Assembly: GCF_000969445.1 (NCBI RefSeq)
Contig: NZ_JZEY01000054.1
Span: 1,550,001-1,614,000, forward strand
Reading direction: 5' to 3'
Length of the DNA stretch: 64,000 bases
Origin: Devosia chinhatensis
Lineage (GTDB): Bacteria; Pseudomonadota; Alphaproteobacteria; Rhizobiales; Devosiaceae
The notes beneath the pieces were generated by a model. The model saw nothing but the letters and a program-made list of their open reading frames with translations, did not search any database and had not been told where the DNA came from. Positions 57,166-64,000 of the stretch are shown here, in pieces. The translations under genes and the position numbers were made by a program. The first letter of the stretch is position 1. Each line of letters opens with the position of its first letter.

Positions 57166-57172
57166 TTGTCCA

Positions 57173-58354
57173 ATGACCGACGAGCCGAAGATCGTCCATG
57201 CCAATACTTCCGCGCTGATCGCCGCCGAAGCGCCGGACTATCCCTCCTTCCTGTTCTCCGAACGGGAATTTCACCGGGCGATCAAGGTGTTCAAGAAGGG
57301 CTTTGACGGGCTGCTGACCTACGCGGTCAAGTGCAATCCCTCGCCCCACATCATTGCTCAGCTGCATGCCGAAGGGCTGCAGGCCTTCGACGTGGCCTCG
57401 AATGTGGAAATGGAACTGGTGCGCGACTACGCCCCGGGCGCAGCCATGCACTACAACAACCCCATCAAGAACAAGCGCGAGATCGAACGCGCCTATGAGG
57501 AATTCGGGGTCCGCAGCTTCACCATCGACCACCCCCAGCAACTCGATCAGCTTGCAGCCGTGGTTTCGCCCAGCCGCGATGTGGAAGTCACCACCCGCTT
57601 CAAGGCCGGCAAGGCGCTCAAGTCCTATGACTTCGGCATCAAGTTCGGTGTCATGGAACAGTCGGCAGCCGAAATCGTCACCGCAGTCGAGAAGATGGGC
57701 TACACGCCGAGCCTGTGTTTCCATGTCGGCAGCCAGTGTGAAGATGCCTATGCGTATGAGCGCCACATCGCTGCGGCAGCCCGCATCGTCGCGGAAGCAG
57801 GCATTGAACTCAAGCGCCTCAATATCGGCGGCGGCTACCCAGCCCCCTATCCGACCAGCGAAGCGCCGCCAATGAGCCATTACTTCGAGACCATCGGAAC
57901 GGCCGTCGATGACCATTTCGGCAAGAACAAGCCCGAGCTGATCATTGAGCCTGGCCGCGCCCTCGTCACGTCCTCCACTTCGCTGCTGCTTCGCGTCAAG
58001 CATCAGCGCGGCGGCCAGTCGGTCTATGTCAATGATGGAGCCTATGGCGCGCTGATGGAAGTCAAGTTCATGCACTTCACGCCGCCGGTCCGCGTGTGGC
58101 GCGGTCCGCGCCTGCATGACAACAATGGCGAGTTTAGCGAATTCACCCTGTGGGGCCCGACCTGCGACAGCTACGACGTCCTGCCCCAGGTCTTCACTCT
58201 GCCTGCCGACATCGACGAGGACGATTGGATCGAGTTCGGCCTGATGGGGGCCTATACCCAGGCGTCGCTGACCCCGTTCAATGGCTTCATCCGTCGCGAC
58301 CAGTACTGGGTCGAAGAAGTCTATACCGGCAAGGACATGGCTCCCGCCGAATAA
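57173..58354 (+). CDS. Ornithine/lysine decarboxylase (fold III, PLP)
   Basis: A 393-residue decarboxylase of the eukaryotic-type (alanine-racemase fold) family that makes putrescine or cadaverine. The PLP lysine is in YAVKCNPSPH, the Gly-rich phosphate loop is IGGGYPAPYP, EPGRA binds PLP, and the second-subunit active-site Cys lies in WGPTCDSYDVL. HVGSQC is also present. Rhizobial homologues accept ornithine, lysine or both. It is preceded by a structured leader and followed by a terminator. Confidence 0.94.
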   Translation: MTDEPKIVHANTSALIAAEAPDYPSFLFSEREFHRAIKVFKKGFDGLLTYAVKCNPSPHIIAQLHAEGLQAFDVASNVEMELVRDYAPGAAMHYNNPIKNKREIERAYEEFGVRSFTIDHPQQLDQLAAVVSPSRDVEVTTRFKAGKALKSYDFGIKFGVMEQSAAEIVTAVEKMGYTPSLCFHVGSQCEDAYAYERHIAAAARIVAEAGIELKRLNIGGGYPAPYPTSEAPPMSHYFETIGTAVDDHFGKNKPELIIEPGRALVTSSTSLLLRVKHQRGGQSVYVNDGAYGALMEVKFMHFTPPVRVWRGPRLHDNNGEFSEFTLWGPTCDSYDVLPQVFTLPADIDEDDWIEFGLMGAYTQASLTPFNGFIRRDQYWVEEVYTGKDMAPAE

Positions 58355-58370
58355 TCACGCCATCTCAAAC

Positions 58371-58404
58371 CAGAGGCCGCCCTGGCACATGTCGGGGCGG
58401 CCTT
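58371..58404 (+). terminator. Terminator after the decarboxylase gene
   Basis: AGGCCGCCC and GGGCGGCCT enclose about 12 nt and are followed by TTTT. It lies 17 bases after the stop. Confidence 0.85.
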
Positions 58405-58426
58405 TTCGTCTTTGGAGGACAAATCC

Positions 58427-58969
58427 ATGGGCCACCTTCCGACCATCACAAGCCTTGGGCACCGTATTGTCATCATGGGACCCTCCAATGCTGGCAAATC
58501 CACCCTGGCCTCGGCCCTGGGACAATGCCTCCACCTCCCCGTGCATCATCTCGACGTCTATCGCCACCTCCCGCACACAGATTGGCAACAACGAGACGAC
58601 GCAGACTTCCAGCGGCTGCACGATGAGGCCATCGCGTCAGATGCCTGGATCGTGGAAGGCAATTACTCCGCGCTACTGCCTCAGCGGTTGGCACGCGCCA
58701 CTTCTGTGCTTGTCATCGACGACAGCCTGGTCAGGCGCTATTGGCGCTATGTCTGGCGCACGACGCAGAAGAGAAAGCGCGCAGGCGCCCTGCCGGGAAA
58801 CCGAGATACCATCAAGTGGCAGATGATTCATTGGATCTGGCACACCCGGCATTCCGCCAAACGGACGCGTGAGCGCATCTCCCGTATGGACTTACCGCAC
58901 CATTTCGTCGCCAACCAAGGCGAACTCGATGCTCTTTACGACGCCTGGCACTTGAAGAGAACACGCTAG
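58427..58969 (+). CDS. Adenylate-kinase-like P-loop ATPase
   Basis: A 180-residue protein. The P-loop is IVIMGPSNAGKSTLASALG, followed by VHHLDVYRHLP, a likely substrate/Mg2+ site, and WIVEGNYSALLPQRLARAT with VLVIDDSL. The layout resembles the small kinase/topology-modulation (FlaR-like) P-loop family, and the conserved Asp/Tyr segment supports a phosphotransferase role. Substrate unknown. GGAGG lies 9 nt before ATG 58427. Confidence 0.8.
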   Translation: MGHLPTITSLGHRIVIMGPSNAGKSTLASALGQCLHLPVHHLDVYRHLPHTDWQQRDDADFQRLHDEAIASDAWIVEGNYSALLPQRLARATSVLVIDDSLVRRYWRYVWRTTQKRKRAGALPGNRDTIKWQMIHWIWHTRHSAKRTRERISRMDLPHHFVANQGELDALYDAWHLKRTR

Positions 58970-58995
58970 GGCCATTCCGCTCGGACCGGCAAAAA

Positions 58996-59028
58996 GAAAC
59001 GGCCCCGAAGCATGCCCGGGGCCGTTTC
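58996..59028. terminator. Bidirectional terminator at the end of the ribosomal operon
   Basis: GAAACGGCCCCG (58996-59007) and CGGGGCCGTTTC (59017-59028) form a perfect 12-bp stem around a 9-nt loop, between the P-loop gene and rplQ. Confidence 0.9.
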
Positions 59029-59051
59029 GATTCTGCTGAAGAAAACCGACT

Positions 59052-59474
59052 TTATGCGGCTTCGGCTTCGTCGTCGTTATACTGCACCGGACCCGAATCC
59101 TGGCCACGGGCATCCACGTCGCGATCAACGAACTCGATCACGGCCATAGGCGCATTGTCGCCATAGCGGAATCCGGCCTTCAGAATGCGGATATAGCCGC
59201 CCTGACGTTCGGCATAGCGCGGGCCGAGAACGGCGAAGAGCTTGGCAACCTGGCCCTCGTCGCGGATCTGGGCAATTGCCTGGCGGCGGGCATGCAGGTC
59301 GCCGCGCTTTGCCAGGGTAATGAGCTTCTCGACGATCGGACGCAGGTCCTTTGCCTTGGGAAGCGTGGTGACGATCTGTTCGTGCTTGATCAGCGCGGCG
59401 GACATGTTCGCGAACATCGCCTTGCGGTGCGATGCGGTCCGGCTGAACTTGCGGCCTCGATTAGCGTGGCGCAT
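59052..59474 (-). CDS. rplQ: 50S ribosomal protein L17
   Basis: L17 (140 residues), last gene of the operon. Signature: [20 protein letters not shown], then [23 protein letters not shown] and [26 protein letters not shown]. The acidic C-terminal tail (NDDEAEAA) is an alphaproteobacterial-type extension. It follows rpoA as usual. Confidence 0.97.
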   Translation of the reverse strand: MRHANRGRKFSRTASHRKAMFANMSAALIKHEQIVTTLPKAKDLRPIVEKLITLAKRGDLHARRQAIAQIRDEGQVAKLFAVLGPRYAERQGGYIRILKAGFRYGDNAPMAVIEFVDRDVDARGQDSGPVQYNDDEAEAA

Positions 59475-59506
59475 GGGTTATCTCCTAAAGTCTGGTCAGC
59501 GCCGGA

Positions 59507-60526
59507 TCAATAATGATCTTCGTAGCGCTTGGCGAGGTCATCGATATTCTCGGGGGGCCAGTTATTGACGTCCATTCCGAGATGAAGCCCCATCTGTGCC
59601 AGGACTTCCTTGATTTCATTGAGCGACTTGCGGCCGAAATTCGGCGTCCGCAGCATCTCGGCTTCCGTCTTCTGGATTAGGTCGCCGATATAGACGATAT
59701 TGTCGTTCTTGAGGCAGTTTGCCGAGCGCACGGAAAGCTCGAGCTCGTCGACCTTCTTGAGCAGCGCCGGGTTGAAGGCCAGTTCGGGAACCGAATCTTG
59801 GGCCTTTTCCTTGGTGGGCTCTTCAAAGTTCACAAAGACCGACAGCTGGTCCTGAAGGATACGCGCAGCGAAAGCCACGGCATCTTCAGGCGACAGCGCG
59901 CCATTGGTCTCAACGGACAAGGTCAGCTTGTCCTTGTCGAGGCTTTCGCCCGCACGGGTCGCATCGACCTTGTAGCTCACGCGACGAACCGGCGAAAACA
60001 GCGCATCGACCGGGATATAGCCGATCGGGGCGTCTTCGGGCCGGTTCTTATCGGCCGGGACATAGCCCTTGCCGGTATTGACCGTGAACTCGATATTGAT
60101 CTCGGCGCCGTCATCGAGATGGCAGATGACCAGCTCTGGGTTCAGCACTTCAATATCACCCGAAACCTTTATGTCACCAGCGGTGACGGCTCCGGGGCCC
60201 TGCTTGGACAGCGTGAGGCGCTTTGGGCCTTCGCCACCCATCTTCAGGGCGATTTCCTTGACGTTCAGCACCAGGTCGGTGATGTCCTCGCGCACGCCTG
60301 GAAGCGAGGAGAATTCATGCAGAATGCCGTCAATCTGGATTGCCGTCACTGCCGCGCCCTGAAGCGACGACAGCAGCACGCGACGCAGGGCATTACCAAG
60401 GGTAAGCCCGTATCCGCGCTCAAGCGGCTCGGCAACAACCGAGGCCACGCGCGCGTTATCGCTGCCCGAAACAATCTCCAGTTTGGTCGGCTTGATAAGT
60501 TCCTGCCAGTTCCTCTGGATCGTCAC
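59507..60526 (-). CDS. rpoA: RNA polymerase alpha subunit
   Basis: RpoA (339 residues). The N-terminal assembly domain has [22 protein letters not shown]. The C-terminal DNA/activator-binding domain at about 255-325 has [20 protein letters not shown] and [12 protein letters not shown]. The C-terminal tail [18 protein letters not shown] is longer than in E. coli. It lies between rpsK and rplQ. Confidence 0.98.
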   Translation of the reverse strand: MTIQRNWQELIKPTKLEIVSGSDNARVASVVAEPLERGYGLTLGNALRRVLLSSLQGAAVTAIQIDGILHEFSSLPGVREDITDLVLNVKEIALKMGGEGPKRLTLSKQGPGAVTAGDIKVSGDIEVLNPELVICHLDDGAEINIEFTVNTGKGYVPADKNRPEDAPIGYIPVDALFSPVRRVSYKVDATRAGESLDKDKLTLSVETNGALSPEDAVAFAARILQDQLSVFVNFEEPTKEKAQDSVPELAFNPALLKKVDELELSVRSANCLKNDNIVYIGDLIQKTEAEMLRTPNFGRKSLNEIKEVLAQMGLHLGMDVNNWPPENIDDLAKRYEDHY

Positions 60527-60586
60527 GGTATTGTCCTTTCAAAATCGCGGCCCTCGACGGCCGCATCGCCGCAAACACAATTAGCA

Positions 60587-60613
60587 CCCCCGACCCATTC
60601 AATCGGCCGGGGG
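60587..60613 (-). promoter_or_regulatory. Hairpin between rpsK and rpoA
   Basis: CCCCCGACC (60587-60595) can pair over 9 bp (one G-T) with GGCCGGGGG (60605-60613). On the minus strand it is followed by TGCTAATTGTGTTT. It may attenuate or pause transcription between S11 and RNA polymerase alpha. Confidence 0.45.
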
Positions 60614-60629
60614 CGTACCAATGGTCTTG

Positions 60630-61022
60630 TTAGACGCGGCGCCGCTTGCGCGGACGGCAGCCATTGTGCGGGATCGAGGTAACGTCGCGGATGGAAGTCA
60701 CGTTGAAACCGGCAGCCTGAAGGGCACGAAGAGCGGACTCACGGCCTGAACCAGGACCACGAACTTCGACCTCGAGGGTCTTCATGCCATGTTCCTGGGC
60801 CTTCTTGGCCGCATCTTCGGCCGCAACCTGCGCGGCATAGGGGGTCGACTTGCGCGAGCCCTTGAAACCCATCACGCCCGAAGAGGACCACGAAATCGTG
60901 TTGCCCTGCATGTCGGCGATGGTGATCATCGTGTTGTTGAAGGAGGCGTTCACATGCGCGACGCCGGAAGTGATGTTCTTGCGCTCTTTGCGACGGACGC
61001 GCGCGACTTCAGTCTTAGCCAT
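60630..61022 (-). CDS. rpsK: 30S ribosomal protein S11
   Basis: S11 (130 residues) of the small-subunit platform. Signatures: [55 protein letters not shown] and the C-terminal [13 protein letters not shown]. Confidence 0.98.
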   Translation of the reverse strand: MAKTEVARVRRKERKNITSGVAHVNASFNNTMITIADMQGNTISWSSSGVMGFKGSRKSTPYAAQVAAEDAAKKAQEHGMKTLEVEVRGPGSGRESALRALQAAGFNVTSIRDVTSIPHNGCRPRKRRRV

Positions 61023-61176
61023 TCTTATCCTCTAGGATATCGGCGCTGCCGTAATGCCAGCAGCTCCACCACGGATTTAGCGGTTCAAGCCCTTTCGGCA
61101 ACTCTATCGAGCCACCCAAAAGCCCTGCCCCGCAAAACCCAGTCCAACGACCGGCCCGCACCAGGCGGGCACGGAA

Positions 61177-61545
61177 TTACTTCTTCTTGCCAGCGATCGG
61201 CTTTGCCGGACCCTTGCGGGTACGAGCATTGGTGTGGGTACGCTGACCACGAACCGGAAGGCCGCGACGGTGGCGCAGGCCACGATAATTGCCGAGATCC
61301 ATCAAACGCTTGATGTTCATCGCAACGTTACGACGAAGATCGCCTTCCACGACGTAGTCACGGTCGATCGTTTCACGGATCTGAATGACTTCGGCGTCGG
61401 TCAGTTCGTTGACACGGCGCTCGGCAGGAATGCCGACCTTTTCAGTAATGTCCTTGGCGAACTTGTCGCCGATCCCGTGAATATACTGCAGCGCGATAAC
61501 CACGCGCTTATTCGTCGGGATGTTGACGCCAGCAATACGAGCCAC
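61177..61545 (-). CDS. rpsM: 30S ribosomal protein S13
   Basis: S13 (122 residues), at the head of the small subunit. Signatures: [23 protein letters not shown] and [19 protein letters not shown] with a basic C-terminal tail PIAGKKK. No rpmJ lies between secY/adk and rpsM, as is usual in this class. Confidence 0.98.
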   Translation of the reverse strand: MARIAGVNIPTNKRVVIALQYIHGIGDKFAKDITEKVGIPAERRVNELTDAEVIQIRETIDRDYVVEGDLRRNVAMNIKRLMDLGNYRGLRHRRGLPVRGQRTHTNARTRKGPAKPIAGKKK

Positions 61546-61720
61546 GTCTGCTCTCCTTCATTCAACACGCGCCATCACGGCGGGTGCCTTTAAACAACAA
61601 GGGACCGGATTTCGACCCCCAACTAAGGGAAAACCGAATCCAGCCCGATGATCCATGAGACTGGTGCGGTTCTTTAAGGATAAGACCGGTCGGAGTCAAC
61701 AGCCCCGCCCGACCCTAAAG

Positions 61721-62284
61721 TTATCTGCCGAGCGCCGACTTGATCGAGCCCGTGACGTCTTCAACTGCGGCCATGCCATCGACCGTCTTCACCAGACCCT
61801 GACGACCATAAAAGTCCACCAGCGGAGCGGTGCTGCTTTCATAGACACCCAGGCGCTTGCGGATGACGTCCGGATTGTCGTCGGGACGATTGCTGTCCTT
61901 AGCGCGCTGGATCACCCGACGCACAAGCTCATCGGCATCAGCCTTGAGCTCAATAACGGCATCGAGCTTGATGCCCTTGTCGGCCATCATCCTGTCCAGG
62001 GCCTCGGCCTGGGCGATCGTCCGCGGAAAACCGTCCAGAATGAAACCCGGCTTGCAATCCTCGGCATCGAGACGCTCGGAAACAATCCCGTTGACGACAT
62101 CGTCCGAAACCAGGTCGCCGCGGTCCATGATGGCCTTGGCTTCCAACCCGAGCGGCGTCTTGTCCGCAATGGCAGAGCGCAGAATGTCGCCCGTCGAGAG
62201 CTGGGGAATGCCATAGGCATCCACCAGAATCTTTGCCTGTGTCCCCTTCCCCGCCCCCGGCGGGCCCAACAGGATCAACCTCAT
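61721..62284 (-). CDS. adk: Adenylate kinase (short form)
   Basis: Adk (187 residues) interconverts ATP+AMP and 2 ADP. P-loop LILLGPPGAGKGTQAK; QLSTGDILRSAI, GFPRTIAQAEALD and RAKDSNRPDDN, with a short LID lacking the zinc fingers of long forms. Its placement between secY and rpsM is typical of alphaproteobacteria. It overlaps the secY stop (ATGA). Confidence 0.97.
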   Translation of the reverse strand: MRLILLGPPGAGKGTQAKILVDAYGIPQLSTGDILRSAIADKTPLGLEAKAIMDRGDLVSDDVVNGIVSERLDAEDCKPGFILDGFPRTIAQAEALDRMMADKGIKLDAVIELKADADELVRRVIQRAKDSNRPDDNPDVIRKRLGVYESSTAPLVDFYGRQGLVKTVDGMAAVEDVTGSIKSALGR

Positions 62285-63618
62285 CGACGCTTGCCTCCTC
62301 CCAGTCGTGACTTCTTCAGCAGCCCTTCATATTGCTGGGCCACCAGATGGCTCTGGATTTGCGTAATGGTATCCAGCGTCACCGTCACCATGATCAGCAG
62401 CGACGTACCGCCGATGAACTGGCTGACAGCCAGCTGGCTGAACATGACTTCCGGTATCAGCGCCACTACCGCCAGGTAGATCGCCCCGACCACGGTGATA
62501 CGCGTCAGCACGTAGTCGATGTGCTGCGCCGTCCGCTCGCCGGGCCGAATGCCCGGAATGAAGCCACCCGACCGCTTCAGATTGTCGGCCGTTTCGGTCG
62601 GATTGAACACGATGGCCGTGTAGAAGAAGGCAAAGAAGATGATGAAGAACGCAAAGAGCGCAAGGTAAAGCGGCTGGCCGCGACCCAACAGGGCCGTAAC
62701 CGTTGTCAGCCATCCCGGCGCATCGCCCTGCGCGGCAAAGGACGCGATCGTCGCAGGTAGCAACAACAGCGACGAGCCAAAGATCACCGGAATCACACCC
62801 GAAGTGTTCAGCTTGAGCGGCAGGTGTGATGTGTCGCCCTGGAACATCTTATTGCCGACCTGGCGCTTCGGATACTGAATCAGCAAGCGCCGCTGGGCTC
62901 GTTCGAAGAACACGATAACCGCGATGACGATAAGCGCCAGAAGCAGCATGCCCAGACCGGCAAAGCCCGGGATGGCTCCGGTACGAGCCAGTTCCAGCGT
63001 CTGCGCCACCGTGGCAGGCAGGTTGGCGACGATACCGGCGAAGATGATCAGCGAAATACCGTTGCCCACGCCACGCGCGGTAATCTGCTCACCCAGCCAC
63101 ATCAGGAACATGGTGCCGCCCACCAAGGTTATCACGGTGGAGATGCGGAAGAACCAACCGGGGTTCAGAACGACGCCCTGGCTGCCTTCGAGGCCCACAG
63201 CAATACCATAGGCCTGGATGGCACAGAACAGAACCGCCAGGTAGCGGGTGTACTGATTCATCTTGCGACGGCCCGCCTCACCCTCTTTCTTGAGGGCTTC
63301 CAGGCGCGGTGATGCAGTCGAAACGACCTGCACCACGATGGACGCGGTAATGTAAGGAATGAGGTTCAGCGCAAAGATCGCCATGCGCTCGACAGCGCCA
63401 CCGGCGAACATGTTGAACATGCCGATAATGCCCTGCTGCGACTGCTCGAAGGTCGCGCGGAACGCATCGGGATCGATGCCCGGCAGGGGGATGTAGGTGC
63501 CCAAACGATAAACAAGCAGCGCGCCCAGTGTGAACCAGATGCGCTGCTGAAGGGCTTTCGCCTTCGAAAAGGTCGAGAAAGACAGATTACGTGCGAGCTG
63601 TTCGGCTGCGGACGCCAT
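62281..63618 (-). CDS. secY: Preprotein translocase SecY
   Basis: SecY (445 residues), the central channel of the Sec translocon with ten membrane helices. The N-terminus has NLSFSTFSKAKALQQRIWFT; PLPGIDPDAF and the cytoplasmic loops GSSLLLLPATIASFAA and GGFIPGIRPGERTAQ are conserved. Coupled to adk by overlap. Confidence 0.98.
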   Translation of the reverse strand: MASAAEQLARNLSFSTFSKAKALQQRIWFTLGALLVYRLGTYIPLPGIDPDAFRATFEQSQQGIIGMFNMFAGGAVERMAIFALNLIPYITASIVVQVVSTASPRLEALKKEGEAGRRKMNQYTRYLAVLFCAIQAYGIAVGLEGSQGVVLNPGWFFRISTVITLVGGTMFLMWLGEQITARGVGNGISLIIFAGIVANLPATVAQTLELARTGAIPGFAGLGMLLLALIVIAVIVFFERAQRRLLIQYPKRQVGNKMFQGDTSHLPLKLNTSGVIPVIFGSSLLLLPATIASFAAQGDAPGWLTTVTALLGRGQPLYLALFAFFIIFFAFFYTAIVFNPTETADNLKRSGGFIPGIRPGERTAQHIDYVLTRITVVGAIYLAVVALIPEVMFSQLAVSQFIGGTSLLIMVTVTLDTITQIQSHLVAQQYEGLLKKSRLGGGKRR

Positions 63619-63713
63619 ATAAATCGCTCCTATGGCCTATATGCCAGGTGCGCTCGGAGCGCTGGAGGAGCATATATGGGATATGTCCCCGCCAGACGCA
63701 ACAAACCACAAGA

Positions 63714-63743
63714 GCGCACCCGGCGCTGATCGCCGCGTGCGCC
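63714..63743. promoter_or_regulatory. Strong hairpin between rplO and secY
   Basis: GCGCACCCGGCG and CGCCGCGTGCGC can pair with one mismatch around a short loop, 96 bases before secY on the minus strand, followed there by a T/G-rich stretch. Possible partial terminator or protein-binding site; function inferred. Confidence 0.45.
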
Positions 63744-63755
63744 CTGCCGAGTGGA

Positions 63756-64000
63756 TTACTCGGCGCGCGGGGGCTTCTTCCAGGTCTCTTTGACCGGAAT
63801 CAGATCGAGCTTGCCGCCGGCAGCTTCGATGGCAGCAGCTGCGCCCTTGGTGGCATAGTCAACCTTGAAGGTAACCTTCTTGGCCGAGAAGCCTTCCGAA
63901 CCGATCAGGCGGACGCCGTCCTTCGGACGACGGATCACGCCAGCTGCAACGAGAGCAGCCGCGTCGACCACACCCTTCACATCCAGCTTGCCGCTGTCGA
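63756..64000 (-). CDS. rplO: 50S ribosomal protein L15 (C-terminal part)
   Basis: The C-terminal 80 or so residues of L15, running off the right edge. Family pattern: DAAALVAAGVIRRPKDGVRLIGSEG then KVTFKVDYATKGAAAAIEAAGGKLDLI. The frame is open to the window's end. It is followed by secY, as in the conserved spc operon. Confidence 0.93.
   Translation of the reverse strand, partial: DSGKLDVKGVVDAAALVAAGVIRRPKDGVRLIGSEGFSAKKVTFKVDYATKGAAAAIEAAGGKLDLIPVKETWKKPPRAE

Overview
The window reads as a stretch of ordinary chromosome from a GC-rich alphaproteobacterium, most likely Hyphomicrobiales and plausibly Devosiaceae. This placement is an inference from family content and gene order, not from a database search. 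The supporting signs are the adjacent sdhE-mfd and recG genes, the queA/cyclophilin/coaD/gyrA block, a short adenylate kinase inside the ribosomal operon, an ATP12-type F1 assembly chaperone, IalB, DUF1489 and DUF6894 proteins, and a GTTC-N7-GTTC LexA box. I see no insertion sequence, integrase, CRISPR array, rRNA operon or phage segment. Genes are tightly packed on both strands, often with ATGA or GTGA stop/start overlaps.

Layout. 1-13 kb: the end of a ubiquinone hydroxylase, an IalB-family protein, sdhE-mfd, recG on the opposite strand, then glmU-glmS (UDP-GlcNAc synthesis). 12-19 kb: tRNA-Lys, a membrane protein, a tgt-pgi-map operon and queA-exoD. 19-27 kb: a YdcZ-type transporter, two cyclophilins, coaD, a tautomerase, DUF805, gyrA, and an HxlR regulator divergent from an NmrA-type oxidoreductase. 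27-36 kb: an MMPL/RND exporter, a secreted protein, a PAS-GGDEF diguanylate cyclase, and divergent ssb and uvrA around an SOS box. 36-46 kb: GST, a 33-residue membrane protein, mgtE, a run of small enzymes, tRNA-Leu, an orphan FliN/SpoA protein, lipB, DoxX, rimO and a phosphotriesterase-family hydrolase. 46-51 kb: sulfate ABC genes without an ATPase, then folP-folB-folK. 51-58 kb: a rarA-crcB-rlu-HAD-atp12 operon, a Deg protease, and an ornithine/lysine decarboxylase behind a structured leader. 59-64 kb: the distal end of the ribosomal protein operon (rplO-secY-adk-rpsM-rpsK-rpoA-rplQ).

How genes work together. Several loci serve tRNA and ribosome modification (tgt, queA, rimO, rlu). Mfd, RecG, UvrA, SSB, RarA and GyrA form a scattered DNA repair and topology set. 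GlmU and GlmS give the envelope precursor UDP-GlcNAc, and FolP, FolB and FolK are successive folate enzymes.

I did not find a convincing new multi-gene system. The observations most worth checking are: a tRNA-guanine transglycosylase that keeps only one of its four zinc ligands; an RNA leader with competing hairpins before the decarboxylase; a GyrA with methionine at the quinolone-contact acidic position; a four-copy family of 23-nt intergenic hairpins; a cysA-less sulfate permease locus with a hairpin between its genes; and two very short, well-started genes.
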